The notes: generated by a model not told the origin, from the letters alone. A stretch of 64,000 nt of DNA from Streptomyces ficellus (GCF_009739905.1 NZ_CP034279.1:1922001-1986000), one strand, 5' to 3'; counted from the first letter of the stretch, positions 54,541 to 63,511 are shown. Translations and numbers: made by a program.

Positions 54541-55689
54541 TCAGCGCAGGCCGGTCGGGCGGCGCAGGGCGGCCTGGATCAGCAGGTCGACGAGGGCCGG
54601 GTAGCTGACGCCGCTCTCCTGCCACATGCGCGGGTACATGGAGATCGGGGTGAAGCCCGGCAGCGTGTTGATCTCGTTGATGACGAACTCGCCCTCGTCG
54701 GTGAGGAAGAAGTCCGCGCGCACCAGGCCCTCGCAGGACGCCGCCTCGAACGCGGCGACGGCGAGCCGCTGCACCTCGGCGGTCTGCTCCGGGGTGATCG
54801 GGGCGGGGACGACGCCGGAGGCGGAGTCGATGTACTTGGCCTCGAAGTCGTAGAAGTCGTGGTCGGTGACGGGCGGGATCCAGGCGGGTACGGACGCCTT
54901 GGGGCCGTCCGGGAACTCCAGTACGCCGCACTCGATCTCGCGGCCGGTGAGCAGCGACTCGACGATGACCTTGGGGTCGTGGCGCCGGGCCTCCTCGATC
55001 GCGTCCTCCAGTCCGGAGAGGTCGTCGACCTTGGTGATGCCCATCGAGGAGCCGCCGCGGGCGGGCTTCACGAACAGCGGCCAGCCGTGCTCGGCGGCGA
55101 AGCCGACGATCTTCTCGCGGGCGGCGGAGGGATCCTGCTCCCACTCGCGGGGGCGGATGACCTCGTAGGGTCCGACGGGCAGCCCGAAGGAGACGAAGAC
55201 GCGCTTCATGTACTCCTTGTCCTGGCCGACGGCGGAGGAGAGCACTCCGGCGCCCACGTAGGGCACTCCGGCGAGCTCCAGGAGGCCCTGGAGGGTGCCG
55301 TCCTCACCGTAGGGGCCGTGCAGCACCGGGAAGACGACGTCGACGTCGCCCAGGACCTTCGGTACGGCGCCGGGCTCGCTGTAGACGACCTCACGGCTGC
55401 CGGGGTCGACGGACAGGACGACGCTGCCCTCGTCGGACTCGGTCAGGTCGGCGACGGTCGGCAGCGTGCGGTCGGCGATCGCCATCCGCTCCGGGTCGTC
55501 GGCGGTCAGCGCCCAGCGGCCGTCGGTGGTGATGCCGATGGGGAGCACGTCGTACGCGTCCCGGTCGATGGCGCGCAGGACGGCACCGGCCGTGACGACG
55601 GAGATGGCGTGCTCGGAGCTGCGGCCGCCGAAGACGACGGCCACGCGCGGCTTGCGCCCTGTGCTGGTGGGGAGGTTCTCGCTGCTCAT
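54541..55689 (-). CDS. ddlA: D-alanine-D-alanine ligase
   Basis: Makes D-Ala-D-Ala for peptidoglycan. The 382-residue ATP-grasp enzyme has VAVVFGGRSSEHAISVVTAG at the N-terminus, the phosphate lid FVKPARGGSSMGITKV and C-terminal metal/substrate motifs RADFFLTDEGEFVINEINTLPGFT. ATG 55689. It lies with gpsA and plsC (envelope precursor and lipid genes) on the same strand; the 63-bp gap to gpsA holds no clear terminator. Confidence 0.97.
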   Translation of the reverse strand: MSSENLPTSTGRKPRVAVVFGGRSSEHAISVVTAGAVLRAIDRDAYDVLPIGITTDGRWALTADDPERMAIADRTLPTVADLTESDEGSVVLSVDPGSREVVYSEPGAVPKVLGDVDVVFPVLHGPYGEDGTLQGLLELAGVPYVGAGVLSSAVGQDKEYMKRVFVSFGLPVGPYEVIRPREWEQDPSAAREKIVGFAAEHGWPLFVKPARGGSSMGITKVDDLSGLEDAIEEARRHDPKVIVESLLTGREIECGVLEFPDGPKASVPAWIPPVTDHDFYDFEAKYIDSASGVVPAPITPEQTAEVQRLAVAAFEAASCEGLVRADFFLTDEGEFVINEINTLPGFTPISMYPRMWQESGVSYPALVDLLIQAALRRPTGLR

Positions 55690-55752
55690 ATCGCGATGAG
55701 CGTACCTGTTCCCTCCGGTTGCGTCAGCGACCGAGCGGTCGTCTGTTCGGTG

Positions 55753-56790
55753 TCAGCGCCGCTCGGGCTTGGCGGCGCGTGACATCAGCTCCTTGAGCGC
55801 CACCATCGGCGGCTTGCCCTCGTGGACGATGCCGACGACGGTCTCCGTGATGGGCATGTCGACGTCGTGGCGGCGGGCCAGATCGAGCACCGACTCGCAG
55901 GACTTGACGCCTTCGGCGGTCTGCCTGGTGACGGCGATCGTCTCCTGGAGGGTCATGCCCCTGCCGAGGTTGGTGCCGAAGGTGTGGTTGCGGGAGAGCG
56001 GCGAGGAGCAGGTGGCGACCAGGTCTCCGAGGCCGGCGAGGCCGGAGAACGTCAGCGGGTCGGCGCCCATCGCCAGCCCGAGGCGGGTGGTTTCGGCCAG
56101 GCCGCGGGTGATGAGGGAGCCCTTGGCGTTGTCGCCGAGGCCCATGCCGTCCGCGATGCCGACGGCCAGCCCGATGACGTTCTTCACCGCGCCGCCCAGT
56201 TCGCAGCCGACGACGTCGGTGTTGGTGTACGGGCGGAAGTACGGGGTGTGGCAGGCGGCCTGGAGGCGCCGGGCGACGGTCTCGTCGCGGCAGGCGACGA
56301 CGGCCGCGGCGGGCATGCGGGCGACGATCTCCTTGGCGAGGTTGGGCCCGGTGACCACGGCGACACGCTCCCCGGGCACCTCGGCGACCTCCTGGATCAC
56401 CTCGCTCATCCGCTTGGCGGTGCCCAGTTCGACGCCCTTCATCAGGGAGACGAGGACGGTGCCCGGGGCGAGCTCGGGCGCCCATGCGGCGAGGTTGCCG
56501 CGGAGGGTCTGGGAGGGGATGGCGAGGACGGTGAAGTCGGCGTCGTGCGCGGCTTCCGCCGGGTCGGTGGTGGCGCGCACGGACTCGGGGAGCCGGGTGT
56601 CCGGGAAGTAGTCGGGATTGACCCGGGTGGTGTTGATGGCGTCGGCGAGCTCCTGGCGGCGGCTCCAGAGGGTCACCTCGCAGCCCGCGTCGGCGAGCAC
56701 CATGCCGAAGGCCGTGCCCCAGGATCCGGTGCCGAATACGGCTGCCTTGACGGGGCGGCCCGCCGGGGCTGCCGTGTCGGGGCGTGTCAC
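55753..56790 (-). CDS. gpsA: NAD(P)H-dependent glycerol-3-phosphate dehydrogenase
   Basis: Reduces DHAP to sn-glycerol-3-phosphate for phospholipid synthesis. The 345-residue protein has the nucleotide loop KAAVFGTGSWGTAFGMVLA, VSLMKGVELG, the substrate block LGGAVKNVIGLAVGIADGMG with catalytic Lys, and RNHTFGTNLGRG. Start GTG 56790 gives the usual length and overlaps the upstream plsC-like stop by four bases (GTGA), coupling G3P production to its acylation. Confidence 0.96.
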   Translation of the reverse strand: MTRPDTAAPAGRPVKAAVFGTGSWGTAFGMVLADAGCEVTLWSRRQELADAINTTRVNPDYFPDTRLPESVRATTDPAEAAHDADFTVLAIPSQTLRGNLAAWAPELAPGTVLVSLMKGVELGTAKRMSEVIQEVAEVPGERVAVVTGPNLAKEIVARMPAAAVVACRDETVARRLQAACHTPYFRPYTNTDVVGCELGGAVKNVIGLAVGIADGMGLGDNAKGSLITRGLAETTRLGLAMGADPLTFSGLAGLGDLVATCSSPLSRNHTFGTNLGRGMTLQETIAVTRQTAEGVKSCESVLDLARRHDVDMPITETVVGIVHEGKPPMVALKELMSRAAKPERR

Positions 56791-57539
56791 TTCGCTTCCT
56801 CCCCTGCGGCCCTGCGCCGCTGTTCGAGGCGGGCCTTGCGGTGGTCGTACGGCGCGGCGGGGGCCTTCTCGCCCCTGACCTCCTCCAGGAGGGAGGTGAT
56901 CGCGGCCATGATGGCCTCGGTCGCCTCGCGCAGCACCTCGGGCGTGGGTTCCCTGTCGTAGAACCGGCTGAGGTCGACGGGCGGGCCGGCCTGCACGACG
57001 AGGGTCTTGCGGGGGAAGAGGCGGAGCTTGTCCTGCTTGGCGTACGGCGGCATCGCCAAGTTGGCGCCCCACTGGGCGACCGGGATGACGGGCGCCTTGG
57101 TGAGCAGGGCGACGCGGGCCGCGCCGGTCTTGCCCGCCATGGGCCACATGTCGGGGTCGCGGGTGAGGGTGCCCTCGGGGTAGAAGGCGACGCATTCGCC
57201 CCGCTCGATGGCGGCGACGGCGGCGCGGAAGGCGTCCAGCGCGTTGGTCGTCTCCCGGTAGACGGGGATCTGTCCGGTGTTGGTCAGCATCATGCCGACG
57301 AACGAGCTCTTGAACAGGGCGGCTTTCGCCAGGAAGCGCGGAACCCGTCCGGTGTTGTACTGGTAGTGCGCGTACGACAGCGGGTCGAGGTACGAGTTGT
57401 GGTTGACCGCGGTGATGAATCCGCCGTCGGCCGGAATGTGTTCCATTCCCCGCCAGTCCCGCTTGAACAGAACCACCAGCGGTGGTTTTGCGATGACCGC
57501 CGCCAGGCGGTACCAGAAGCCGATTCTGCGGCGGGACAC
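56787..57539 (-). CDS. plsC: 1-acyl-sn-glycerol-3-phosphate acyltransferase (PlsC family)
   Basis: A 250-residue membrane-associated acyltransferase that would make phosphatidate. The catalytic His/Asp motif is NHNSYLDPLSYAH (Hx4D), and FYPEGTLTRD is the acyl-acceptor-binding EGT motif. PVIPVAQWGA is also conserved. An N-terminal amphipathic/hydrophobic stretch (FWYRLAAVIAKPPLVVLF) should bind membrane. GTG 57539 follows GAGGAAGG. Downstream coupling to gpsA fits phospholipid synthesis. Confidence 0.92.
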   Translation of the reverse strand: MSRRRIGFWYRLAAVIAKPPLVVLFKRDWRGMEHIPADGGFITAVNHNSYLDPLSYAHYQYNTGRVPRFLAKAALFKSSFVGMMLTNTGQIPVYRETTNALDAFRAAVAAIERGECVAFYPEGTLTRDPDMWPMAGKTGAARVALLTKAPVIPVAQWGANLAMPPYAKQDKLRLFPRKTLVVQAGPPVDLSRFYDREPTPEVLREATEAIMAAITSLLEEVRGEKAPAAPYDHRKARLEQRRRAAGEEAK

Positions 57540-57703
57540 TCGGACACCTTCCTCTGGGACTGGCCGGCCGGGGGTCAAGTGTCGCCCCAGGCCCCTGGTC
57601 TGTCGAGAACACCGTACGCCCCGCCCCGGACACCGCGGCCCCGGGTCACGCCGGTGCCGCGCCACAATGGGGCCCGGCAGGCGCGGCCCGCCGTACCGGG
57701 GGC

Positions 57704-58414
57704 GTGCCGCCGGAGCGTGGCCGCCGCACGGAAGGAGAGCCCGCCACGAACGCCGACCCGACCGGCTCCTGGTCCCTGGTGGTCCCGCTGAAGCCGCTCG
57801 CCCGGGCCAAGAGCAGGCTCGCCGGTGCCGTCGGCGCCCTGGCGCGTCCGCGGCTGGCGCTGGCGTTCGCGCAGGACACGGTGGCGGCGGCGCTGGCCTG
57901 CCCGGCGGTGCGGGATGTGTCGGTCGTCACGGACGATCCGGTGGCGGCGCTGACGCTCGGAGCGCTCGGAGCGCGGATCGTGCCGGACGTTCCGGGCGCC
58001 GGTCTCAACGCGGCGATGGCCCACGGCGCGGAAGCGGTACGCGCGCGGCGCCCCGGTGCACCGGTGGCGACCCTGAACGCGGATCTCCCGGCGCTGCGGC
58101 CGGCGGAACTCACGCGGGTGCTGGCCGTCGCGTCGGAATTCCGGCGGGCTTTTCTCGCGGACGCCGCCGATATCGGCACGACATTGCTCTCGGCCGGTCC
58201 GGGAACGGAATTGCGTCCGGCTTTCGGCGGGGCGTCCCGGCGTCGGCATTTGTTGTCGGGGGCGGTGGAAATCCGGCTGGCCGACGTGCCTTCCGTGCGC
58301 CGGGACGTGGACACGGGTGACGATCTGCGGGCCGCGCTGGAGCTGGGGGTGGGTCCGCGTACGGCCGAGCGGTGGGCGGCGGACGTCCGTACGGCGAACG
58401 GGGCGGCCGGATAA
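57704..58414 (+). CDS. cofC: Phosphoenolpyruvate/2-phospho-L-lactate guanylyltransferase (CofC/FbiD)
   Basis: Activates the phospho-acid precursor of coenzyme F420 with GTP; actinobacterial homologues use PEP. The 236-residue protein has WSLVVPLKPLARAKSRLAG, VVTDDPVAALTLGALGAR, GLNAAMAHGAEAVR and VATLNADLPALRPAEL, the NTP-transferase fold. The first ~15 residues from GTG 57704 are not conserved, and a later start is possible. It implies F420 production; LLM enzymes such as 33535-34512 may use it. Confidence 0.9.
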   Translation: MPPERGRRTEGEPATNADPTGSWSLVVPLKPLARAKSRLAGAVGALARPRLALAFAQDTVAAALACPAVRDVSVVTDDPVAALTLGALGARIVPDVPGAGLNAAMAHGAEAVRARRPGAPVATLNADLPALRPAELTRVLAVASEFRRAFLADAADIGTTLLSAGPGTELRPAFGGASRRRHLLSGAVEIRLADVPSVRRDVDTGDDLRAALELGVGPRTAERWAADVRTANGAAG

Positions 58415-58424
58415 GCTGCCGTCC

Positions 58425-58628
58425 ATGCAGGCGACCGCGTACACGTACGACCCCGAATCCCGCAGCGGGAGTGTGCTGCTCGACGACGGCACCCCGGTGG
58501 ACTTCTCCGCCGAGGCGTTCGACGCGGGCGGGCTGCGGCTGCTGCGGCCGGGGCAGCGGGTGCGCATCGAGACGGAGGGGCGGGGCGACGCCCTGCGGAT
58601 CACGCTGGTGACGCTGCAGACGTTCTGA
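58425..58628 (+). CDS. Small Csp/S1-like beta-barrel protein
   Basis: A 67-residue protein resembling cold-shock domains: ESRSGSVLLDDGTPVDFS and LRPGQRVRIETEG align with the second half of a Csp, but the RNA-binding motifs (KGFGFI, VFVHF) are absent. Whether it binds nucleic acid is doubtful. ATG 58425 lies 10 bases after cofC, with which it is presumably co-transcribed. A strong hairpin follows. Confidence 0.75.
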   Translation: MQATAYTYDPESRSGSVLLDDGTPVDFSAEAFDAGGLRLLRPGQRVRIETEGRGDALRITLVTLQTF

Positions 58629-58635
58629 CGCACCG

Positions 58636-58669
58636 CGGGCCGGGCTCCCTCTCGGGGGAGCCCGGCCCG
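58636..58669. terminator. Bidirectional terminator, Csp-like/hupS
   Basis: 14-bp arms (CGGGCCGGGCTCCC at 58636-58649 and GGGAGCCCGGCCCG at 58656-58669) with a 6-base loop between convergent genes. Confidence 0.85.
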
Positions 58670-58700
58670 GCGCGTGAGTGGCCCTGGGGCCTCGTGCCGC

Positions 58701-59372
58701 TTACTTGCTGCGCGAGGCGGTCTTCTTGGCGGTGGTCTTGCGCGCCGTGGTCTTCTTGGCGGGCGCCTTCTTGGCCGTGGTCTTCTTGGCCGGCGCGGTC
58801 TTCTTCGCCGTGGTCTTCTTGGCGGCGGTGGTGGTGGCCTTCTTGGCCGGGGTGGCCTTCTTGGCGGTGGTCTTCTTGGCCGTGGCGGTGGTCTTCTTCG
58901 CCGTGGTCTTCTTGGCGGCCGCCGTGGTCTTCTTCGCCGGGGTGGCCTTCTTGGCCGTGGCCTTCTTCGCCGCGGCGGCGGTGGTCTTCTTGGCGGCGGC
59001 CTTCTTGCCGGCGGCCTTGGCGATGGTGGCCGGCGGGCCCGAAAGGCTGCCCTTGGGGGCCTTCTTGACGGCGACCTCTCCACCCTTGGGGAGCTTCTTC
59101 GAGCCGCTGACCAGGTCCTTGAAGCCCTGACCGGCACGGAAGCGCGGAACGGAGGTCTTCTTGACCCGTACCCGCTCACCCGTCTGCGGGTTGCGGGCGT
59201 AGCGGGCCGGACGGTCGACCTTCTCGAAAGATCCGAAGCCGGTGACCGAGACCCGGTCACCACCGACCACGGCACGGACGATCGCGTCGAGTACCGCGTC
59301 GACAGCATCGGCGGCCTGCTGGCGGCCGCCCATCTTGTCGGCAATCGCTTCTACGAGCTGCGCCTTGTTCAC
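58701..59372 (-). CDS. hupS: HU-family nucleoid protein with Lys/Ala-rich tail (HupS-type)
   Basis: The streptomycete sporulation-associated HU (HupS) compacts nucleoids in spores. The 223-residue protein has an N-terminal HU domain (NKAQLVEAIADKMGGRQQ, GFGSFEKVDRPARYARNPQTG, KDLVSGSKKLP; about residues 1-95) followed by a ~120-residue histone-H1-like tail built from near-repeats of AAKKTTAKKATPAKK. The tail is repetitive and may vary in length between strains. It has its own promoter at 59423-59451. Confidence 0.95.
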   Translation of the reverse strand: MNKAQLVEAIADKMGGRQQAADAVDAVLDAIVRAVVGGDRVSVTGFGSFEKVDRPARYARNPQTGERVRVKKTSVPRFRAGQGFKDLVSGSKKLPKGGEVAVKKAPKGSLSGPPATIAKAAGKKAAAKKTTAAAAKKATAKKATPAKKTTAAAKKTTAKKTTATAKKTTAKKATPAKKATTTAAKKTTAKKTAPAKKTTAKKAPAKKTTARKTTAKKTASRSK

Positions 59373-59422
59373 GTCTTCCCCTTCGGAGACATTGCCGGAA
59401 CGAAAGTGTTCAAGCTTTTCGC

Positions 59423-59451
59423 ACGTTAGGCAGATATATACCGCAAATCAA
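59423..59451 (-). promoter_or_regulatory. hupS promoter, -35 TTGATT, -10 TAACGT
   Basis: On the minus strand TTGATT (59446-59451) and TAACGT (59423-59428) are 17 bases apart. An unusual AT-rich run (ATATATA) lies between them. The -10 is about 50 bases upstream of the hupS ATG. Confidence 0.6.
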
Positions 59452-59512
59452 ACACGAAACGGGCTAATCACCCTAGTGCCGCAACGAAGTCGGCCGCCGC
59501 GGAGTTCGAGTG

Positions 59513-59740
59513 TCAGTCCCCTTCAGGGAATCGGCCCTCGTCGAGGTCCTTCATCAACCGGTCCAGCCGCCTTGCGGCGCGTGCGAGATCGTGCTTCGCC
59601 ACGGCCGTGATGGCCAGCAGCTTCCGGGACAGCGCCATCCTTACGCCCTCCGGGACTTGCAGTGAGCGCACTCGGGCGTGCGCTTCTTTCAGTCGGACTG
59701 CGACGGCCTGATAGAGCTCGAGTTGGCTGTCGCGTTCCAT
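59513..59740 (-). CDS. Small helical protein of unknown function (75 aa)
   Basis: No domain recognised. A 75-residue, charged, probably all-helical protein: MERDSQLELYQAVAVRLKEA, HARVRSLQVPEGVRMALSRK, then LAITAVAKHDLARAARRLD and an acidic end DLDEGRFPEGD. ATG 59740 lacks a strong ribosome site, so it could start elsewhere. It lies upstream of hupS on the same strand with the hupS promoter in the gap. Codon bias fits a real gene. Confidence 0.65.
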   Translation of the reverse strand: MERDSQLELYQAVAVRLKEAHARVRSLQVPEGVRMALSRKLLAITAVAKHDLARAARRLDRLMKDLDEGRFPEGD

Positions 59741-60129
59741 GCACCGATTGTGCCATCTGGGGCGAGTTGTCGCCTCCGTAGGGGGCAACTGGCCTGCCGG
59801 AGCAGGGTTTCACGGCCGGCGGCCGCCTCCGCCCACCGACCGGCCCCTACCCCGCAATTCCCCCTGTATGTACGGCAGTTGCGCCGATCCGGAGCCCGTC
59901 CGGGGAGGCTCGGGAGGGGGTGCGGAGAGGCGTCGGGGATGTCAGCCGGATGGCCCCTCGGGCCTCCCCCGGGACGGCGGGCAAGGGCACTTTCGGCCAT
60001 CGTCCCGACGGTTCGCGCGGCGGAGTTGGGCACCCCTCGGCGGCCGGACGGCGGGCGCACACGACGGTGCCCCCGGCCGGGGATCGGCCGGGGGCACCGG
60101 AGGGTGGAACGGGGAGGGTCCGCCAGGTG
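59741..60129. other. 389-base gap between the small helical gene and leuD
   Basis: Holds the leuD terminator hairpin (60066-60098). The rest (59741-60065) shows no gene, RNA or repeat that I can support. Confidence 0.5.
60066..60098 (-). terminator. leuCD terminator hairpin
   Basis: 13-bp arms GGTGCCCCCGGCC (60066-60078) and GGCCGGGGGCACC (60086-60098), loop 7, downstream of leuD; no U-tract. Confidence 0.8.
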
Positions 60130-60723
60130 TCAGACCTGGAGGGTGCGGGGCTTGTACGCCGGGCGCTTCGCCTCGTACGCGGCGATGTCCGCCTCGCTCT
60201 GGAGCGTGATGCTGATGTCGTCCAGGCCGTTCAGCAGCCGCCAGCGGGCGTTCTCGTCGAGCTCGAAGGCGGCGGTGATGCCCTCGGCGCGCACCTCGCG
60301 CGCCTCGAGGTCCACCGTGATCTCCGCCTGCGGGTCCGCCTCGGTCAGCGCCCACAGGGCGTCCACGACGTCCTGGTCGAGAACGACGGTGAGCAGGCCG
60401 TTCTTCAGCGAGTTGCCACGGAAGATGTCGGCGAAGCGGGAGGAGATGACGGCCTTGAAACCGTAGTTCTGCAGCGCCCAGACGGCGTGCTCGCGCGAGG
60501 AGCCGGTGCCGAAGTCGGGGCCGGCGACCAGGACCGTGGCGCCCTGCCGCTCGGGACGATTGAGGACGAACTCGGGGTCCTTGCGCCAGGCCTCGAACAG
60601 CCCGTCCTCGAAGCCGTCGCGGGTGACCTTCTTCAGCCAGTGCGCCGGGATGATCTGGTCGGTGTCGACGTTGCTGCGGCGCAGCGGGACGGCCCGGCCG
60701 GTGTGGGTGGTGAAAGCTTCCAT
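60130..60723 (-). CDS. leuD: 3-isopropylmalate dehydratase small subunit
   Basis: With LeuC isomerises 2- to 3-isopropylmalate in leucine synthesis. The 197-residue swivelling domain has [37 protein letters not shown] and the [17 protein letters not shown] active-site loop. ATG 60723 lies 6 bases downstream of leuC, so they are one operon. The C-terminal [19 protein letters not shown] is conserved. Confidence 0.97.
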   Translation of the reverse strand: MEAFTTHTGRAVPLRRSNVDTDQIIPAHWLKKVTRDGFEDGLFEAWRKDPEFVLNRPERQGATVLVAGPDFGTGSSREHAVWALQNYGFKAVISSRFADIFRGNSLKNGLLTVVLDQDVVDALWALTEADPQAEITVDLEAREVRAEGITAAFELDENARWRLLNGLDDISITLQSEADIAAYEAKRPAYKPRTLQV

Positions 60724-60729
60724 GATTGC

Positions 60730-62154
60730 TCAGACTCCGGCGGTCGCGGGGGCTTCGGACAGGTCGGCGGGCGAGGCCAGGTGGCCCAGCACCGCGGTGG
60801 CGGCGGCGACCTGCGGCGACACCAGGTGGGTGCGGCCGCCCTTGCCCTGCCTGCCCTCGAAGTTGCGGTTCGAGGTGGACGCGGAACGCTCGCCCGGCGC
60901 GAGTTGGTCGGGGTTCATGCCCAGGCACATCGAGCAGCCCGCGTGCCGCCATTCGGCCCCGGCCTCCTTGAAGACCTTGTCCAAACCCTCCTCGACGGCC
61001 TGGAGGGCGACCCGGACCGAGCCGGGGACGACCAGCATCCGTACGCCGTCGGCGACTTTGCGGCCGTCCAGGATGCCGGCGGCGGAGCGCAGGTCCTCGA
61101 TGCGCCCGTTGGTGCAGGAGCCTACGAAGACGGTGTCGACCCTGATGTCGCGCAGCGGCTGCCCGGCGGTCAACCCCATGTACTTCAGGGCGTTTTCGGC
61201 GGCCAGGCGCTCCGAAGCGTCTTCGTACGAAGCCGGGTCGGGGACGGACGCGGAAAGCGGTGCGCCCTGGCCGGGGTTGGTGCCCCAGGTGACGAAGGGG
61301 GCCAGCTCGGAGGCGTTGATGACGACCTCGGCGTCGAAGACCGCGTCGTCGTCGGTCCGCAGGGTCTTCCAGTACGCGACGGCCGCGTCCCAGTCCTCGC
61401 CCTCGGGCGCGTGGTCGCGGCCCTTGAGGTAGGCGAAGGTGGTCTCGTCCGGGGCGATCATGCCCGCGCGGGCGCCGGCCTCGATCGACATGTTGCAGAT
61501 GGTCATGCGGGCTTCCATCGACAGTTTCTCGATGGCCGCGCCGCGGTACTCCAGGACGTATCCCTGGCCGCCGCCGGTGCCGATCCTCGCGATGATCGCC
61601 AGGATGAGGTCCTTGGCGGTGACGTCCTCGGGCAGCTCGCCGTCGACGGTGATGGCCATGGTCCTGGGGCGGGCCATGGGCAGCGTCTGGGTGGCCAGGA
61701 CGTGCTCGACCTGGGAGGTGCCGATGCCGAAGGCGAGCGCGCCGAAAGCGCCGTGCGTGGAGGTGTGCGAGTCGCCGCAGACCACGGTGGTGCCCGGCTG
61801 GGTCAGGCCCAGCTGCGGTCCCACGACGTGGACGACGCCCTGCTCGACGTCGCCCAGCGGGTGCAGGCGGACACCGAACTCGGCGCAGTTCTTCCGCAGC
61901 GTCTCCAGCTGCGCCCGGGACACCGGGTCGGCGATGGGCTTGTCGATGTCGAGGGTGGGGGTGTTGTGGTCCTCGGTCGCGATGGTGAGGTCGAGCCGCC
62001 GCACCTGGCGGCCGCTCTTGCGCAGGCCGTCGAAGGCCTGGGGGCTGGTCACCTCGTGCAGCAGGTGCAGATCGATGAAGAGCAGGTCGGGCTCGCCTTC
62101 GGCGCGCCGGACGACGTGGTCGTCCCAGACCTTCTCCGCGAGAGTCCTACCCAT
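60730..62154 (-). CDS. leuC: 3-isopropylmalate dehydratase large subunit
   Basis: The aconitase-family [4Fe-4S] catalytic subunit. The 474-residue protein shows [19 protein letters not shown], the cluster ligands in [15 protein letters not shown] (Cys) and [18 protein letters not shown] (two Cys), and substrate motifs [23 protein letters not shown] 62154. It is divergent from ndgR; in streptomycetes NdgR activates leuCD, so regulation from the shared region is likely. Confidence 0.97.
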   Translation of the reverse strand: MGRTLAEKVWDDHVVRRAEGEPDLLFIDLHLLHEVTSPQAFDGLRKSGRQVRRLDLTIATEDHNTPTLDIDKPIADPVSRAQLETLRKNCAEFGVRLHPLGDVEQGVVHVVGPQLGLTQPGTTVVCGDSHTSTHGAFGALAFGIGTSQVEHVLATQTLPMARPRTMAITVDGELPEDVTAKDLILAIIARIGTGGGQGYVLEYRGAAIEKLSMEARMTICNMSIEAGARAGMIAPDETTFAYLKGRDHAPEGEDWDAAVAYWKTLRTDDDAVFDAEVVINASELAPFVTWGTNPGQGAPLSASVPDPASYEDASERLAAENALKYMGLTAGQPLRDIRVDTVFVGSCTNGRIEDLRSAAGILDGRKVADGVRMLVVPGSVRVALQAVEEGLDKVFKEAGAEWRHAGCSMCLGMNPDQLAPGERSASTSNRNFEGRQGKGGRTHLVSPQVAAATAVLGHLASPADLSEAPATAGV

Positions 62155-62223
62155 CGCTTTCCCTCCGGCCGACGTGGTGTGCCGGCTCCTCTAGAGATCT
62201 GTGGGCCCACGCCCGTAATCCCA

Positions 62224-62328
62224 CGTTTCACGTGCTGGACGTCGACATCGGACCCGGTGGTCGTCGGTCCGTACGTACAGGGTGGCAAGTTCCTGGAGAA
62301 ATTGAACTTGCGTTTCACAGAGTGAGAC
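62224..62328. promoter_or_regulatory. leuC-ndgR control region with CGTTTCAC repeats
   Basis: CGTTTCAC occurs at 62224-62231 (continuing GTG to make CACGTG) and at 62311-62318, 87 bases apart. The second is half of GTTTCAC-aga-GTGAGAC (62312-62328), an imperfect palindrome 15 bases before the ndgR ATG. This is a candidate NdgR/auto-regulatory site. TTGAAC at 62304-62309 may be a -35 element. Confidence 0.5.
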
Positions 62329-62342
62329 GTGAGTATCGTTGC

Positions 62343-63059
62343 ATGGACAACTCTAGCGGCGTCGGCGTTCTCGACAAGGCAGCTCTGGTATTGAGCGCCC
62401 TGGAGTCCGGTCCGGCCACCCTCGCCGGGCTGGTCGCGGCGACAGGGCTCGCACGACCCACGGCACATCGCCTTGCCGTGGCACTGGAACACCACCGGAT
62501 GGTGGCGAGGGACATGCAGGGCCGGTTCATCCTGGGCCCGCGGCTGGCGGAGCTCGCCGCCGCGGCCGGTGAGGACCGCCTGCTGGCCACGGCGGGACCG
62601 GTACTGACACATCTGCGTGACGTGACCGGGGAGAGCGCGCAGCTCTACCGGCGCCAGGGCGACATGCGCATCTGCGTCGCCGCGGCGGAGCGGCTGTCCG
62701 GTCTGCGGGACACCGTGCCGGTCGGCTCCACGCTCACCATGAAGGCCGGCTCGTCGGCCCAGATCCTGATGGCCTGGGAGGAGCCGGAGCGGCTGCACCG
62801 GGGCCTCCAGGGCGCCCGCTTCACGGCGACGGCCCTGTCGGGCGTACGGCGCCGTGGCTGGGCCCAGTCGATCGGTGAGCGCGAGCCGGGCGTGGCGTCG
62901 GTCTCGGCGCCCGTGCGGGGCCCCTCGAACCGCGTGGTGGCCGCCGTGTCGGTGTCGGGGCCGATCGAGCGCCTGACCCGCCACCCGGGCCGGATGCACG
63001 CCCAGGCGGTCATCGATGCCGCCGCCCGCCTGTCGGACGCGCTGCGCCGCTCCGGCTGA
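62343..63059 (+). CDS. ndgR: IclR-family regulator NdgR
   Basis: NdgR is the streptomycete IclR-type regulator of leucine synthesis, growth and antibiotic production, divergent from leuCD. The 238-residue protein has an N-terminal winged HTH (LDKAALVLSALESGPATLAG, GLARPTAHRLAVALEHHRMV) and a C-terminal effector domain (about residues 75-235, YRRQGDMRICVAAAERLSGL). ATG 62343 gives MDNSSGVGVLDK as in relatives. It shares its control region with leuC. Confidence 0.96.
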   Translation: MDNSSGVGVLDKAALVLSALESGPATLAGLVAATGLARPTAHRLAVALEHHRMVARDMQGRFILGPRLAELAAAAGEDRLLATAGPVLTHLRDVTGESAQLYRRQGDMRICVAAAERLSGLRDTVPVGSTLTMKAGSSAQILMAWEEPERLHRGLQGARFTATALSGVRRRGWAQSIGEREPGVASVSAPVRGPSNRVVAAVSVSGPIERLTRHPGRMHAQAVIDAAARLSDALRRSG

Positions 63060-63158
63060 CCCTCCGTACCTGCTGCCGACTCCCGGCCCACCGCTTCAAC
63101 GCCGCAGTGGTGGGCCGGAGTTGTTCCTTCTCGCTCTTCCCCTGGCGTACACGCGAAG

Positions 63159-63184
63159 AAGCCCTCCCCTGCTGGGGAGGGCTT
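63159..63184. terminator. Bidirectional terminator, ndgR/tRNA cluster
   Basis: 11-bp arms AAGCCCTCCCC (63159-63169) and GGGGAGGGCTT (63174-63184), TGCT loop, between the ndgR stop and the last tRNA-Glu (convergent). Confidence 0.85.
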
Positions 63185-63194
63185 CCTCTGTGCG

Positions 63195-63267
63195 TACCCC
63201 CGACCGGATTCGAACCGGCGCTACCGCCTTGAGAGGGCGGCGTGCTAGGCCGCTACACAACGGGGGC
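63195..63267 (-). tRNA. tRNA-Glu (CTC)
   Basis: 73 nt; cloverleaf with acceptor GCCCCCG/CGGGGGT, anticodon loop CTCTCAA (anticodon CTC), T-loop GGTTCGAATCC. CCA not encoded. Identical in sequence to the copies at 63379 and 63512. Confidence 0.97.
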
Positions 63268-63285
63268 GAGATCAGTGAAGATCCG

Positions 63286-63357
63286 CTGGCCTACCAGGAC
63301 TCGAACCTAGACTAACTGAACCAGAATCAGTCGTGCTGCCAATTACACCATAGGCCA
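63286..63357 (-). tRNA. tRNA-Gln (CTG)
   Basis: 72 nt; acceptor TGGCCTA/TAGGCCA with discriminator G, anticodon loop TTCTGGT (anticodon CTG), T-loop GGTTCGAGTCC. CCA not encoded. Identical to 63624-63695. Confidence 0.97.
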
Positions 63358-63378
63358 CTGGTGGTTTAGACCAGTTGG

Positions 63379-63451
63379 TACCCCCGACCGGATTCGAACC
63401 GGCGCTACCGCCTTGAGAGGGCGGCGTGCTAGGCCGCTACACAACGGGGGC
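63379..63451 (-). tRNA. tRNA-Glu (CTC)
   Basis: 73 nt, identical to 63195-63267 in the mature region; its flanks differ. Anticodon CTC. Confidence 0.97.
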
Positions 63452-63511
63452 CCTAGCGATCCTGCATCGAGATCATGGGTGCGACCCAGACGATCTCGCG
63501 GGAAGGATCTG

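Noticed and set aside
58694..59130. Plus-strand Trp/Ser/Pro-rich and Val/Ala/Phe-rich repeat proteins
   Set aside because: They are antisense readings of the hupS Lys/Ala repeat tail.
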